Origin: a virus
DNA length: 29,965 bases
Reading direction: 5' to 3' (one strand)
IMG/VR virus record: IMGVR_UViG_3300035183_001000
Span: 1 to 29,965 of that record
In this document: positions 6,868-14,118 of the stretch, one piece after another
Position numbering within the stretch: position 1 is the first letter of the stretch
Layout of the letters: every line of letters begins with the position of its first letter
Made by a program: the position numbers and the translations under genes
Notes under the pieces: model-generated
The model's input: the letters and a program-made list of their open reading frames with translations, nothing else
The model's database searches: none
Told to the model about the DNA's origin: nothing

Positions 6868-7736
6868 CAGGCAGTCTCCTGCTCGGCGGGCATCAGGCCT
6901 TGCAAGGCGCGCTCGGCGCTGTCCAGCACCTCGTGCAGTTCGGCGGCCTGTGGATGGCGCTCGGCTTCGCGGCGGGCGCGATCGATGTCGTCGCGCAGCG
7001 CCGCGATCTGTGCGGCCATCACGTCATACGACGACAGCGGCGCGGCGCTGGCGCGCGCCACGCGCGTGAGCAGCGCATCGACGGCGGGCAACACCAAGCC
7101 CGACTCGCGCAGGCGGCTGACTGCGCCGTTGAGCGCGGTGCGCAGCGGCTGCATGACATCGCGCATGACGTCCTGCAGCACGGATGCGCGCTGTATGACG
7201 CTGCCGCCCATCGACCCTGCAATTCGTTGCACCACATCGCCGACCACGGTATTGAGCGCGCCCAGCGGGTCGGTCGCCACCTCATCGATGATCGGCAGCA
7301 GCACGGCAAACGGGCTCCAGCCGCCGCTGATATCGGTGACGATGTTGTCTTCGCCGTACGACTTGAGCTTGAGTTCGAACGCAATTCGGCGCGGCTGGCC
7401 ATCGTCCATCAGCACGCTGCGGGTGTCGCCGACCTCGACGATGGCCCATGCGCCCCACACGCGCCCGAGACCGTCGACGAGCTGCAGCGGCTCGCCCTTG
7501 TCAGCGAGCTCGCGCATCTGCTCGACCTGCGCGAGTCCGCCATCGAAACTGGGGTAGAGCGTGCCGGACAGCGTGACTTCGATGGGCTCGCGCCCGGTGT
7601 ACTGCAGCGCCGGCTCGCGCCCGATGCGCGCCTGCTCGGGCCAGCGCCACGACTGGCGCATCGCCAGACTTTGATACGTCGCCTGCCCCACTTCAAAGCG
7701 AAAGGGGCCCAGCGCCATCATCACTCGCTCGGCCAT
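6867..7736 (-). CDS. U: Tail protein U with long C-terminal extension (P2 gpU-like)
   Basis: The first 150 or so residues match P2 gpU, a minor tail protein made after the tape measure. It shows MALGPFRFEVGQATYQSLAM, WRWPEQARIGREPALQYTG, IEVTLSGTLYP and ELKLKSYGED. P2 gpU is about 159 residues; this one has 289. The extra part is mostly helical, with a hydrophobic-glycine stretch (GDVVQRIAGSMGGSVIQRA) and a charged C-terminal helix (IDRARREAERHPQAAEL). The extension is in frame and runs to a stop that overlaps X, so it is real. It may carry a function found elsewhere as a separate protein. Confidence 0.88.
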   Translation of the reverse strand: MAERVMMALGPFRFEVGQATYQSLAMRQSWRWPEQARIGREPALQYTGREPIEVTLSGTLYPSFDGGLAQVEQMRELADKGEPLQLVDGLGRVWGAWAIVEVGDTRSVLMDDGQPRRIAFELKLKSYGEDNIVTDISGGWSPFAVLLPIIDEVATDPLGALNTVVGDVVQRIAGSMGGSVIQRASVLQDVMRDVMQPLRTALNGAVSRLRESGLVLPAVDALLTRVARASAAPLSSYDVMAAQIAALRDDIDRARREAERHPQAAELHEVLDSAERALQGLMPAEQETA

Positions 7737-7747
7737 GCGATTTCCTC

Positions 7748-10700
7748 TTAGTCGTGCAGCGCCGCGCGGCTGCCGCGCAGCGCGTCGTGGATGAGGCGGC
7801 GCAGACGCTGTTCGACGTCGGACGCCATCGACTGCGCATCACTGCCCGGCGGGGCGTAGATGGTGATCTGCGGCGCGAAGTGGATCGAGTGCGTAGCGGT
7901 TGCTGCGGCAGCCGTTGACGTCGTGGTCATCAATGGCCGGCCAGCGCCCCAATTTGTCGGCATGGCAGATTCCGCCGAGGGGTGATTGGGCGACGGCAGC
8001 GTCAGTGCCGCAGCCTGCGGCAGTTGCACCTCGGGCGATGGGATCGTGAGCGGCACCGCCTGCAGTGATTTCGCCAGCCGCCCGACCTCTTCCACCGCCT
8101 GCGGCCCGGCGGCCGCCACGCCCTGCGCCAGGCCGAGTGACAGCGCGCCGCCCAGCGCGGCAAACACGCGCGATGGGCTGCGAATACCCAGCATCGCTTT
8201 GAAGCGATCGCGCACTTTGGCGGCGACCTCGCCCACGGCGGCCACGGCCTGCTGCGCCGCCTCGCGGAGGCCGCGCGCCAGGCCTTGCAGCAGGGCGCGG
8301 CCCACGTCGGCGAACTGCGCGGCCATCTGGCGCAGATGGCTGAGCATCGACCCCAGCGACGCTTGCAAGGCGAGCAGCGGATCGGGCGACGCGAAGATCG
8401 AGGCGATAGATCGCCATACGCCTGACAGCGCCGCAAAACCGTCGCGCACCCACGTGACCAGCGCGCCGATGGCGCGCAGCGGCGCGGTGATCGCCAGCAG
8501 CGCCGTGCTCAACACGCTGCCGATCACTGCGCCCAGCGACCGGCCCGAGCTGGCCAAGCCGTTGAACTCGTCCTGGGTGAGCGTCACCGGCGCGAGCAGC
8601 TGACCGATCCAGCCGACCACCCGGCTCACGCCATCGGCGATGAATCCGAACACCGACGCGACCGCCTGACCGATGGGTGCCAGTGGCGCCAGCGCCGTGG
8701 TCAAGCTGGTGATCGCTGGCTGCACTGCGGCGCGAATGCCTTGGAACACGCCACCCACATAGGCGGCAATGGGGTCCCAGTATTTGCGGATCACCAGCGC
8801 CAGACCCGCGACCGCCGCGCCGATGCCCGCCACGATCCACGTGATCGGGTTGGCGAGCAAGGCGGCGGTGGTCGCGCCGATGGCGGGCAGCATCGACCAG
8901 AACGCCATCGCCGCTGATTTGATTGGCGTGATGAGCCCCAGCGCACCGACCTTGAGCCGGCTCCAGGCCAGCGCCAGCAGGCCCGAGCTGGCCGCTGCGC
9001 CCTGTGCCTGCACCTGCAGCAGCGCCAGCCCCGCGCGCACCGATGCGATGGCCGTGTTGACCGCCAGAAACGCCCCCTTGACGAACGTCCAGGCGTAGCC
9101 CAGCCCGATGGTGGCAATCTTGAACCCCACGACGGCGGCCGTTGCGCCCACCACCACTTGAGTGACGACGGGGAACCGCTCGGCCAGCTGCGCCAAGGCC
9201 CCGATGGGGGCCATCAGCGCACCCAAGAGGCTGTTCAGGGGCGGCAGCAGCGCGTTGCCGATGGTGATGCCAAGGCGGGATATCTGGTTTTTGAGCAGCT
9301 GCAGGTTGTTGGCCGTGGTGGCCGCGCGCGCCTCGTACTCACGCTGCATCGAGCCGGCATAGGCGGTCTCGTCGGCCACCAGGCCGATAGCCTGCCGGTA
9401 GGTGTCCAGCGAGCCGACCAGCTTGGCGATGTCGTCGGAGTACTCCGCGCCAAACAGGTCGGAGAGCGTGCCCATGACATCCGGCGCGCCCTTGACGGCT
9501 TCCAAGAAGTTGATGAGCGTGCCTTGGGCGTCCCGCGCGATGTCCTTCTTTAGCTCTTTCGCGCTCAGGCCCAGCTGCGCCAATGCCTGCTGGAATTCAC
9601 CGCTTTGCTTGTCGGCGGTGGCGAGCTTGAGCAGCAGCGCATTGATACCGGTGGCGGCGACTTCGGGGGGCGTCTTGAGCGCCAGGAAGGTGGCACCCAG
9701 GGCATTCAACTGCGCGCCGGATAGCCCGAAGAGCTTCGCCGTCGATCCGGCGCGGTTGGCGATGTTCAACAAGTCGGATGCCTTGGCATCCATGTTGTTG
9801 GACAGGTGGTTGATGGCGTCGCCGAGCTTCACCACCTCGTCCTGGGTGAGGCCGAAGATCGAGCGCAGACCCGTCATGGCGGCGCCGGCCTGCTGGCCCG
9901 ATAGGTCAAACGCCACGCCCATCTTGGCGGCGTCCTCGGCAAAGCGCAGCAACTCCTCGCGGGCGATGCCGGCCTGACCGGCCGCCGCCACAATGGCGCC
10001 GATGCCGTCGGCCGCCATCGGTATCCGCGTGGACAGTTCCAGAATGTCTTTCGACATCTGCGCAAACTGCTGCGGCGTGTCGAAGTCCACCACCTTCTTG
10101 ACATCCGCCATCACCGACTCGAACTGAACCGCCGGCTTTACCAGGCCATAGAGCGCGCCGCCCAAGGCCACCGCATCCATCAGCTGGGCGCGGTAGGCGC
10201 TGCGCTGCTCCAGATTGCTGGCCTGGGCTTGTTGGGCGCGGGTGAGCGCCTCGGTGCGCTCGCGCAGCTTCTCAAGCTGGCTGCCGAGACGCGCGCTTTC
10301 TGCGCCAAGCTTTGCCGTAGCAACGCCGGACTTTTGCAATTCGGCCGTCTGCTGCGCAAGAGACGCCTTGACGGCGTCCAGCGCAGACTTCGCCTTGCCG
10401 GCCTTGGCGATGAGCGCGTCAAGCTGGGCCTGGTAGCGCGCGTCCGCCTTGGCCTGCTGCGCGGCCAGCGACTCGCGCGCCTTGGCCAGCGCCGCCTCTG
10501 CCCGGGCGCGCGCTTTCTCGGATAGGGCCGGATCGGCAGCGCGCGCTTCCGCCGCCGCCACCCGTGCACGCGCCTTGTCCAAGGCGGGCGTTGACCACTG
10601 CCCGGAGGCCTTGGCCTGCTGCAGCTGCCTGATCTTGTCCTGCGCCTCTTGCCAGGCCTTGCCAGCTTCAATCGCCTGCTGCCGCAAAGACTCCAGCTGC

Positions 10701-10843
10701 TTGATGCCGGCCTGCCTGTTGCCCAGCTCGGCCATCGTCGAGCCCAGCCGGTTGAGCTGGTCTTGCGCGCTGCGCACCGCGGAGCCGAGTGACGTGGCAA
10801 GGGCTGCGCCGATGGTGATGGTGACGGGATGCGATGCGGCCAT
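7748..10843 (-). CDS. T: Tail tape measure protein T
   Basis: This 1031-residue protein sets tail length and is probably passed into the host during DNA entry. The N-terminal 230 residues form long coiled coils rich in Ala, Gln, Lys and Glu (ARARAEAALAKARESLAAQQ). The conserved tape-measure core covers about 260-475, with ELSTRIPMAADGIGAIVAAA, GLRSIFGLTQDEVVKLGDAI and DLFGAEYSDDIAKLVGSL. Hydrophobic, membrane-like stretches follow at about 560-590 and 650-685 (NPITWIVAGIGAAVAGLALV). The C-terminal part has KVRDRFKAMLGIRSPSRVFA, a common tape-measure ending motif. The gene sits directly after the E/E' frameshift pair, the usual place. ATG 10843 lies six bases past the E' stop. Confidence 0.95.
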   Translation of the reverse strand: MAASHPVTITIGAALATSLGSAVRSAQDQLNRLGSTMAELGNRQAGIKQLESLRQQAIEAGKAWQEAQDKIRQLQQAKASGQWSTPALDKARARVAAAEARAADPALSEKARARAEAALAKARESLAAQQAKADARYQAQLDALIAKAGKAKSALDAVKASLAQQTAELQKSGVATAKLGAESARLGSQLEKLRERTEALTRAQQAQASNLEQRSAYRAQLMDAVALGGALYGLVKPAVQFESVMADVKKVVDFDTPQQFAQMSKDILELSTRIPMAADGIGAIVAAAGQAGIAREELLRFAEDAAKMGVAFDLSGQQAGAAMTGLRSIFGLTQDEVVKLGDAINHLSNNMDAKASDLLNIANRAGSTAKLFGLSGAQLNALGATFLALKTPPEVAATGINALLLKLATADKQSGEFQQALAQLGLSAKELKKDIARDAQGTLINFLEAVKGAPDVMGTLSDLFGAEYSDDIAKLVGSLDTYRQAIGLVADETAYAGSMQREYEARAATTANNLQLLKNQISRLGITIGNALLPPLNSLLGALMAPIGALAQLAERFPVVTQVVVGATAAVVGFKIATIGLGYAWTFVKGAFLAVNTAIASVRAGLALLQVQAQGAAASSGLLALAWSRLKVGALGLITPIKSAAMAFWSMLPAIGATTAALLANPITWIVAGIGAAVAGLALVIRKYWDPIAAYVGGVFQGIRAAVQPAITSLTTALAPLAPIGQAVASVFGFIADGVSRVVGWIGQLLAPVTLTQDEFNGLASSGRSLGAVIGSVLSTALLAITAPLRAIGALVTWVRDGFAALSGVWRSIASIFASPDPLLALQASLGSMLSHLRQMAAQFADVGRALLQGLARGLREAAQQAVAAVGEVAAKVRDRFKAMLGIRSPSRVFAALGGALSLGLAQGVAAAGPQAVEEVGRLAKSLQAVPLTIPSPEVQLPQAAALTLPSPNHPSAESAMPTNWGAGRPLMTTTSTAAAATATHSIHFAPQITIYAPPGSDAQSMASDVEQRLRRLIHDALRGSRAALHD

Positions 10844-10849
10844 GGTGAT

Positions 10850-10993
10850 TCAACGCGGGACGGCGAGCAGTTGCCGCGCAATCGACAAGGCCTCGACCAG
10901 CTCGCTCACCTCCAGGGCGAGCAGCTCGGATCGAGGCCAGTGGGTGTAGAGGGCAAGCTCCACCACGAGGGCGGCAAGCTCGCCCGGATTCAC
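10850..10993 (-). CDS. E': E' frameshift extension (GpE-type tail chaperone domain)
   Basis: This 47-codon frame lies between E and the tape measure. Read from GTG 10993 it begins NPGELAALVVELALYTHWPR and continues SELLALEVSELVEALSIARQ. The HWPRSELLALEVSELVEAL core is the hallmark of P2 GpE-type chaperone extensions. Such extensions are normally made only by a -1 ribosomal frameshift near the end of gene E. The slippery heptamer is present in the right frame, so the product should be an E-E' fusion of about 129 residues rather than a free protein. The weak GTG and lack of a clear ribosome binding site support this. Both forms act as tape-measure chaperones in tail assembly. Confidence 0.85.
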   Translation of the reverse strand: MNPGELAALVVELALYTHWPRSELLALEVSELVEALSIARQLLAVPR

Positions 10994-11238
10994 TGCAAAA
11001 AACCGCCCAGCACCTTCTGCAACTGGGCGTAGTCCTTCATGTCGAGCTTGAGGATGGCCTCAGGCGGCAGCTCAGCCAGGTTGGCGATGAGCCGGATTTC
11101 GCGCTCGGCGTCGGTACCAGCCGCCTTCTGCGCGGCCAAATGGTCGCCGACGGTGGGGCGGCGCAGGGCGATCTCCTTGATCGGCAGACCGTCGTGCTCG
11201 ATGGGGAAGTTCAGGGTGATGCGTTCAGGGGTGTGCAT
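10990..11238 (-). CDS. E: Tail assembly chaperone E
   Basis: This 82-residue protein is a P2 gpE-like tail assembly chaperone. It begins MHTPERITLNFPIEHDGLPI and has the typical LRRPTVGDHLAAQKAAGTDA and LAELPPEAILKLDMKDYAQL segments. It lies between tube gene FII and the tape measure, as in other contractile-tailed phages. The last codons are GGT TTT TTG CAG TGA; the run of Ts is a -1 slip site that adds E'. Start ATG 11238 follows the FII stop after 12 bases with GGAGACTGAACC just upstream. Confidence 0.9.
   Translation of the reverse strand: MHTPERITLNFPIEHDGLPIKEIALRRPTVGDHLAAQKAAGTDAEREIRLIANLAELPPEAILKLDMKDYAQLQKVLGGFLQ
10996..11002 (-). other. Programmed -1 frameshift slip site
   Basis: On the minus strand the end of gene E reads GGT TTT TTG, giving the heptamer T TTT TTG in the correct X XXY YYZ phase. 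Slipping back one base after TTG continues as GCA GTG AAT CCG, exactly the E' frame. The zero-frame stop follows one codon later. P2-type phages use such a T-rich slip site at the same place. Confidence 0.85.
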
Positions 11239-11250
11239 GGTTCAGTCTCC

Positions 11251-11718
11251 TCACAATCCAATCGCCGTGCGAATGGCTGCCATCTGATCGACGCCGCCGA
11301 CCTTGCGCACCAGGTTGTAGTAGCTCGCAGCCACCGAGACCTTCAGCGTGCTCTTGTCACCGGGCTTCCAGGTGCCAGCGTCGATCTCGCGCCAGCCACC
11401 GCGCAGGTTGACGACCACCGGCTTGGCATCCTCGCCCTGCGCCTGGATCGCGCCGCGGATTGTGATCTGCACCGGCTTGAGGTCAAGCAGGCCAAACAGC
11501 TTGTACACCTCGGGATCGTAGTCCGAGATGGTCAGCTCGGCTTCGAGCTTGTCCATGCCGAGGTCAATTTCGACCGGCACATCCATGCCGCCAGCGCGGT
11601 GCTCCTCGGTCTTGAGCGTGAGCTTGGGCAGCTGGATTTCGTCGATGCGCCCGGCGTAGCCGCGGCCATCGACAAAGAGGTTCATATTCTTGAGCACGCG
11701 GGGCAGTTGAATGGGCAT
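11251..11718 (-). CDS. FII: Tail tube protein FII
   Basis: This 155-residue protein is the major tail tube subunit, forming the hollow inner tube inside the sheath. It begins MPIQLPRVLKNMNLFVDGRG and has the P2 FII pattern YAGRIDEIQLPKLTLKTEEH, GMDVPVEIDLGMDKLEAELT and KPVQITIRGAIQAQ. The C-terminus VAASYYNLVRKVGGVDQMAA is also typical. Its length is close to P2 FII (about 172). ATG 11718 is chosen by the conserved N-terminus; a longer open frame to 12234 re-reads the sheath gene in the wrong frame. It follows the sheath gene by 11 bases with an AAGGAG-type binding site. Confidence 0.94.
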   Translation of the reverse strand: MPIQLPRVLKNMNLFVDGRGYAGRIDEIQLPKLTLKTEEHRAGGMDVPVEIDLGMDKLEAELTISDYDPEVYKLFGLLDLKPVQITIRGAIQAQGEDAKPVVVNLRGGWREIDAGTWKPGDKSTLKVSVAASYYNLVRKVGGVDQMAAIRTAIGL

Positions 11719-11729
11719 GGCCTTGCTCC

Positions 11730-13226
11730 TTACTTGAAGATTTCCTCGAGGTAGTCGCCGACCATGCGCGAGCGGAAGGTGATGTGCTCGGCCGGGTATG
11801 TCGGCGTGAAGTCGAAGTCGAAGTACACGCGCCCATCGGCAATGGCTTCGGGTGTGTTGAGGTCGGGGTCGGCCCAGCATTTGCCGCCCAGAATCGCGCC
11901 CTTGGCCTTGAGCTGGCGCAGATATGCATTGACGCCCTCGGTGACCTCGTCGACGTAGGTCTTGGTGATGTTGCGGTCCACCGCCCACAGATGCGCGTAC
12001 AGCAGGCTTTCGTTGATCATGTCGGCGGTGCGGCGCACACAGAGAAAGCTCCAGCGCGGATCGGTGGCGCAGCTGCGGTTGCCCCACAGACGCACTCCGT
12101 CGTGCACGATGAAGGTCGCCACGCCAAACTCGTTGAGGTAGTTTGCCTGCGTGTTGGGGTCGTCGATCGCCCACGACAGCGAGCGCGCCGGGCGCAGCAC
12201 ACCGCGGACGACCTGGTTGGAGGGGCTCGCCCAAAAGCCGTTGATCTCATCGGACAGCGCGATCAGCCCGGCGACGCGCGCCGACGCCGGCTCGGGCGCT
12301 TGCGAGCCGTCCGGGCGACGCACCATCAGCCACGGATCGACAAGATAGGCCCGCTCCGAGCCAAACTGCGCTCGATAGTCGATTGCAGCTTCGTCGCTGG
12401 TATTGGGCCCGTCGATGACGGCGATGGCGCGCAGCTTGTGCGCCACCGATATCAGTGCGTCCGCCACCGGCTTGTTGTGCGAAAACCCCGGCGCGATCAG
12501 GATGCGCGGCTTGATCTCTGCGCGGGTCGTCAGCAAAGCATTGATGCCCGTGAGCTGCCCGGCGGCGTCGCGGCCGCCGATGACGTGGCTGATCGTCTCG
12601 CTCATCGTGCTGCCTTCGGCAACGCGCACGACGTAGATCATGGGCGCGGACTGGTCGTAGATGCCGGCGATGGCCCACGGCAGCGTGCCGGACTGGCCCA
12701 GATGCGGGATCAGGCGACGATTCGTGATCAGCACCGGGGTATTGAGCGGGAACGGCTCGTCCATGCCGCCATCCAGCGCTTTCGGTCCCAGCGTCGGCTG
12801 CATGATGCCGGATCCGTCGCCCAAAACGGAGGCCTCGATGAGGGTCTTGGTGTCATCGTCCGCATTCAACGCGGCGGCGACATCGCTTGCCGTGCTGATG
12901 CGCTGGCCATCGGCATCGCTGGCCAGCGTGACCAAAATCAGGATCAGGCCGGGCGCACGCCCATCGACCGCGATGGCCAACGGCTGGTTGGGCTCGGTGG
13001 CTGCACGCAACTCAAGGCGGAGCGCGTTGCCGACGACACCAGCCTGTTTGGCGACGACGCGCAGCGCCGCGTTGCCGCTGCCGACCGTCAGTTCGGCGCG
13101 CTGCGCGCCGGCGGCGTCGGGCGCTGTGCCGACCAGCCCGATGACGGAGGATTTGACGGTGCGCACGCTGCGCGTGCCCTCGTTGATCTCGACGATCTCG
13201 ATGCCGTGTAAAAAGCGTTCGGTCAT
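11730..13226 (-). CDS. FI: Contractile tail sheath protein FI
   Basis: This 498-residue protein polymerises around the tube and contracts to drive injection. It begins MTERFLHGIEIVEINEGTRS and has the P2 FI segments VLITNRRLIPHLGQSGTLPW, ARILIAPGFS-like KPRILIAPGFSHNKPVADAL and RAYLVDPWLMVRRPDGSQAP. The C-terminal sheath domain follows, with NEFGVATFIVHDGVRLWGNR and DPRWSFLCVRRTADMINESL. P2 FI is about 396 residues. The surplus here is an inserted domain at about 41-154. ATG 13226 has GGAG six bases upstream, right behind the second of two terminators. It should be the first gene of the FI-FII-E-T-U-X-D transcription unit. Confidence 0.95.
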   Translation of the reverse strand: MTERFLHGIEIVEINEGTRSVRTVKSSVIGLVGTAPDAAGAQRAELTVGSGNAALRVVAKQAGVVGNALRLELRAATEPNQPLAIAVDGRAPGLILILVTLASDADGQRISTASDVAAALNADDDTKTLIEASVLGDGSGIMQPTLGPKALDGGMDEPFPLNTPVLITNRRLIPHLGQSGTLPWAIAGIYDQSAPMIYVVRVAEGSTMSETISHVIGGRDAAGQLTGINALLTTRAEIKPRILIAPGFSHNKPVADALISVAHKLRAIAVIDGPNTSDEAAIDYRAQFGSERAYLVDPWLMVRRPDGSQAPEPASARVAGLIALSDEINGFWASPSNQVVRGVLRPARSLSWAIDDPNTQANYLNEFGVATFIVHDGVRLWGNRSCATDPRWSFLCVRRTADMINESLLYAHLWAVDRNITKTYVDEVTEGVNAYLRQLKAKGAILGGKCWADPDLNTPEAIADGRVYFDFDFTPTYPAEHITFRSRMVGDYLEEIFK

Positions 13227-13236
13227 GGGGGTTCTC

Positions 13237-13261
13237 CAAAAAAATCCGCCAAGCTGCGGAT
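13237..13261 (-). terminator. Second of two tandem hairpins before the sheath gene
   Basis: On the minus strand a 6-bp stem ATCCGC/GCGGAT (13261-13256 with 13249-13244, six-base loop) is followed by a run of seven Ts that includes its last base, then directly by the GGAG of the sheath gene. It shares the 14-nt CAAAAAAATCCGCC (plus strand) with the hairpin 41 bases upstream. It has terminator form but sits inside the sheath leader, so it could instead be a regulated attenuator or an mRNA 5' end structure. Confidence 0.6.
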
Positions 13262-13277
13262 GTCAGGGGCGAATGCG

Positions 13278-13304
13278 CAAAAAAATCCGCCCATTGGCGG
13301 ATTT
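13278..13304 (-). terminator. Intrinsic terminator at end of the fibre cassette
   Basis: AAATCCGCC (13283-13291) pairs with GGCGGATTT (13296-13304) over nine bases with a four-base loop. On the minus strand the stem runs into seven Ts, a textbook Rho-independent terminator. It lies just past the last gene of the fibre cassette and upstream of the sheath gene, where P2-like phages change transcription unit. Confidence 0.85.
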
Positions 13305-13336
13305 CTGCGGCCGTGAGGCGAGGTCAGACTGGGCGA

Positions 13337-13666
13337 TCACCGCATCGCTTTACCCCGATCCGGCTCGATCGATTTCTCACAATGCCCTGGATCGAGCCGA
13401 TCGAGTAGCCGGCACAGCACGCAGGCCCAGCGCTTGCCTTCACGAGCGGCTTTGCCGGCGCGGCTGGAGATCGTCTCGTCCTCGTGCCCGCCAAACGCAG
13501 CGTTGGCGAGCTGGTCGTAGGACACCGCCAGCGTCCAGGCGCGGCTGGAACCGGTGACGATGGCCAGCAGCATCCACGCGGATGCCACCGCTGCGGCGAC
13601 CTGACACAGCAGCCAGATCGCAAACAGCGACAGACGCTGTCCGATGGCGCGCTGCAGCGTCCGCAT
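13337..13666 (-). CDS. Small membrane protein with CxxC and GHC motifs
   Basis: This 109-residue protein has one long hydrophobic segment, about 13-40 (SLFAIWLLCQVAAAVASAWM), then a soluble part with AFGGHEDETISSRAGKAARE and WACVLCRLLDRLDPGHCEKS. C82, C85, H95 and C96 could bind a metal or form disulfides. I have the impression of similar small proteins in other prophages, but I know no function for them. It starts at ATG 13666 in a TAATG overlap with the gene before it, so it is translated with the fibre cassette, and it ends just ahead of the terminator. A role in lysis, superinfection exclusion or tail-fibre handling are all possible; none is shown. Confidence 0.65.
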   Translation of the reverse strand: MRTLQRAIGQRLSLFAIWLLCQVAAAVASAWMLLAIVTGSSRAWTLAVSYDQLANAAFGGHEDETISSRAGKAAREGKRWACVLCRLLDRLDPGHCEKSIEPDRGKAMR

Positions 13667-14118
13667 TACGCCAACACCTCCTGCACGCGGGCCTCCGACA
13701 GCAATCCAGCCGCCGCCAGCGCCTGCAAGCCGCCCACGGTCTGCGGGTCGTCCAGGTTGATTTCCTGCGCGAGCTTTAGCTTGTCCATGAACACCTCAAT
13801 CAACACGTTGGTCTTGGCCGCCGTGTACACAGCGGCCAGTTCCTCGTTCGTAAAGCGGTTGAGGAATTGCAACTTGGTCAGGACGCGCGGTGCAGAGGCT
13901 GTCGGCTGCGCCTGCGCCGCCTGCTGCTCGGCAATCGCGGCCAGCACTTCTTCGTCGGTTTTGCCCGGGAAGGCGTCAATGACCTTGCCATCCTCGTCGA
14001 GGCGATAACGCGCAGCCAGACGCGACTGCTTGGAAGTCAGCTTGATCCAGCCAGGCTCGGGGGTATCGGTCTCGACGATGGCGATGTGGCCGTTGCGGAT
14101 GTCAAAGTAGGCATTCAT
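13666..14118 (-). CDS. Tail-fibre-associated protein, possible fibre chaperone
   Basis: This 150-residue protein has two parts. The N-terminus (AYFDIRNGHIAIVETDTPEP, GWIKLTSKQSRLAARYRLDE) looks like a short beta domain with proline-rich turns, common in fibre assembly proteins. The C-terminus (VLTKLQFLNRFTNEELAAVY, then AQEINLDDPQTVGGLQALAA) is an all-helical domain of a kind often seen next to phage tail fibre genes. ATG 14118 overlaps the fibre stop (TGATG); a GTG one codon upstream is also possible. Sitting directly after the large fibre gene, it is a good candidate for its assembly partner. I recognise the style, not a named family. Confidence 0.6.
   Translation of the reverse strand: MNAYFDIRNGHIAIVETDTPEPGWIKLTSKQSRLAARYRLDEDGKVIDAFPGKTDEEVLAAIAEQQAAQAQPTASAPRVLTKLQFLNRFTNEELAAVYTAAKTNVLIEVFMDKLKLAQEINLDDPQTVGGLQALAAAGLLSEARVQEVLA

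Noticed and set aside
11784-13211. 475-residue open frame on the plus strand
   Set aside because: It exactly mirrors the sheath gene, which has clear family motifs; the plus frame has none.
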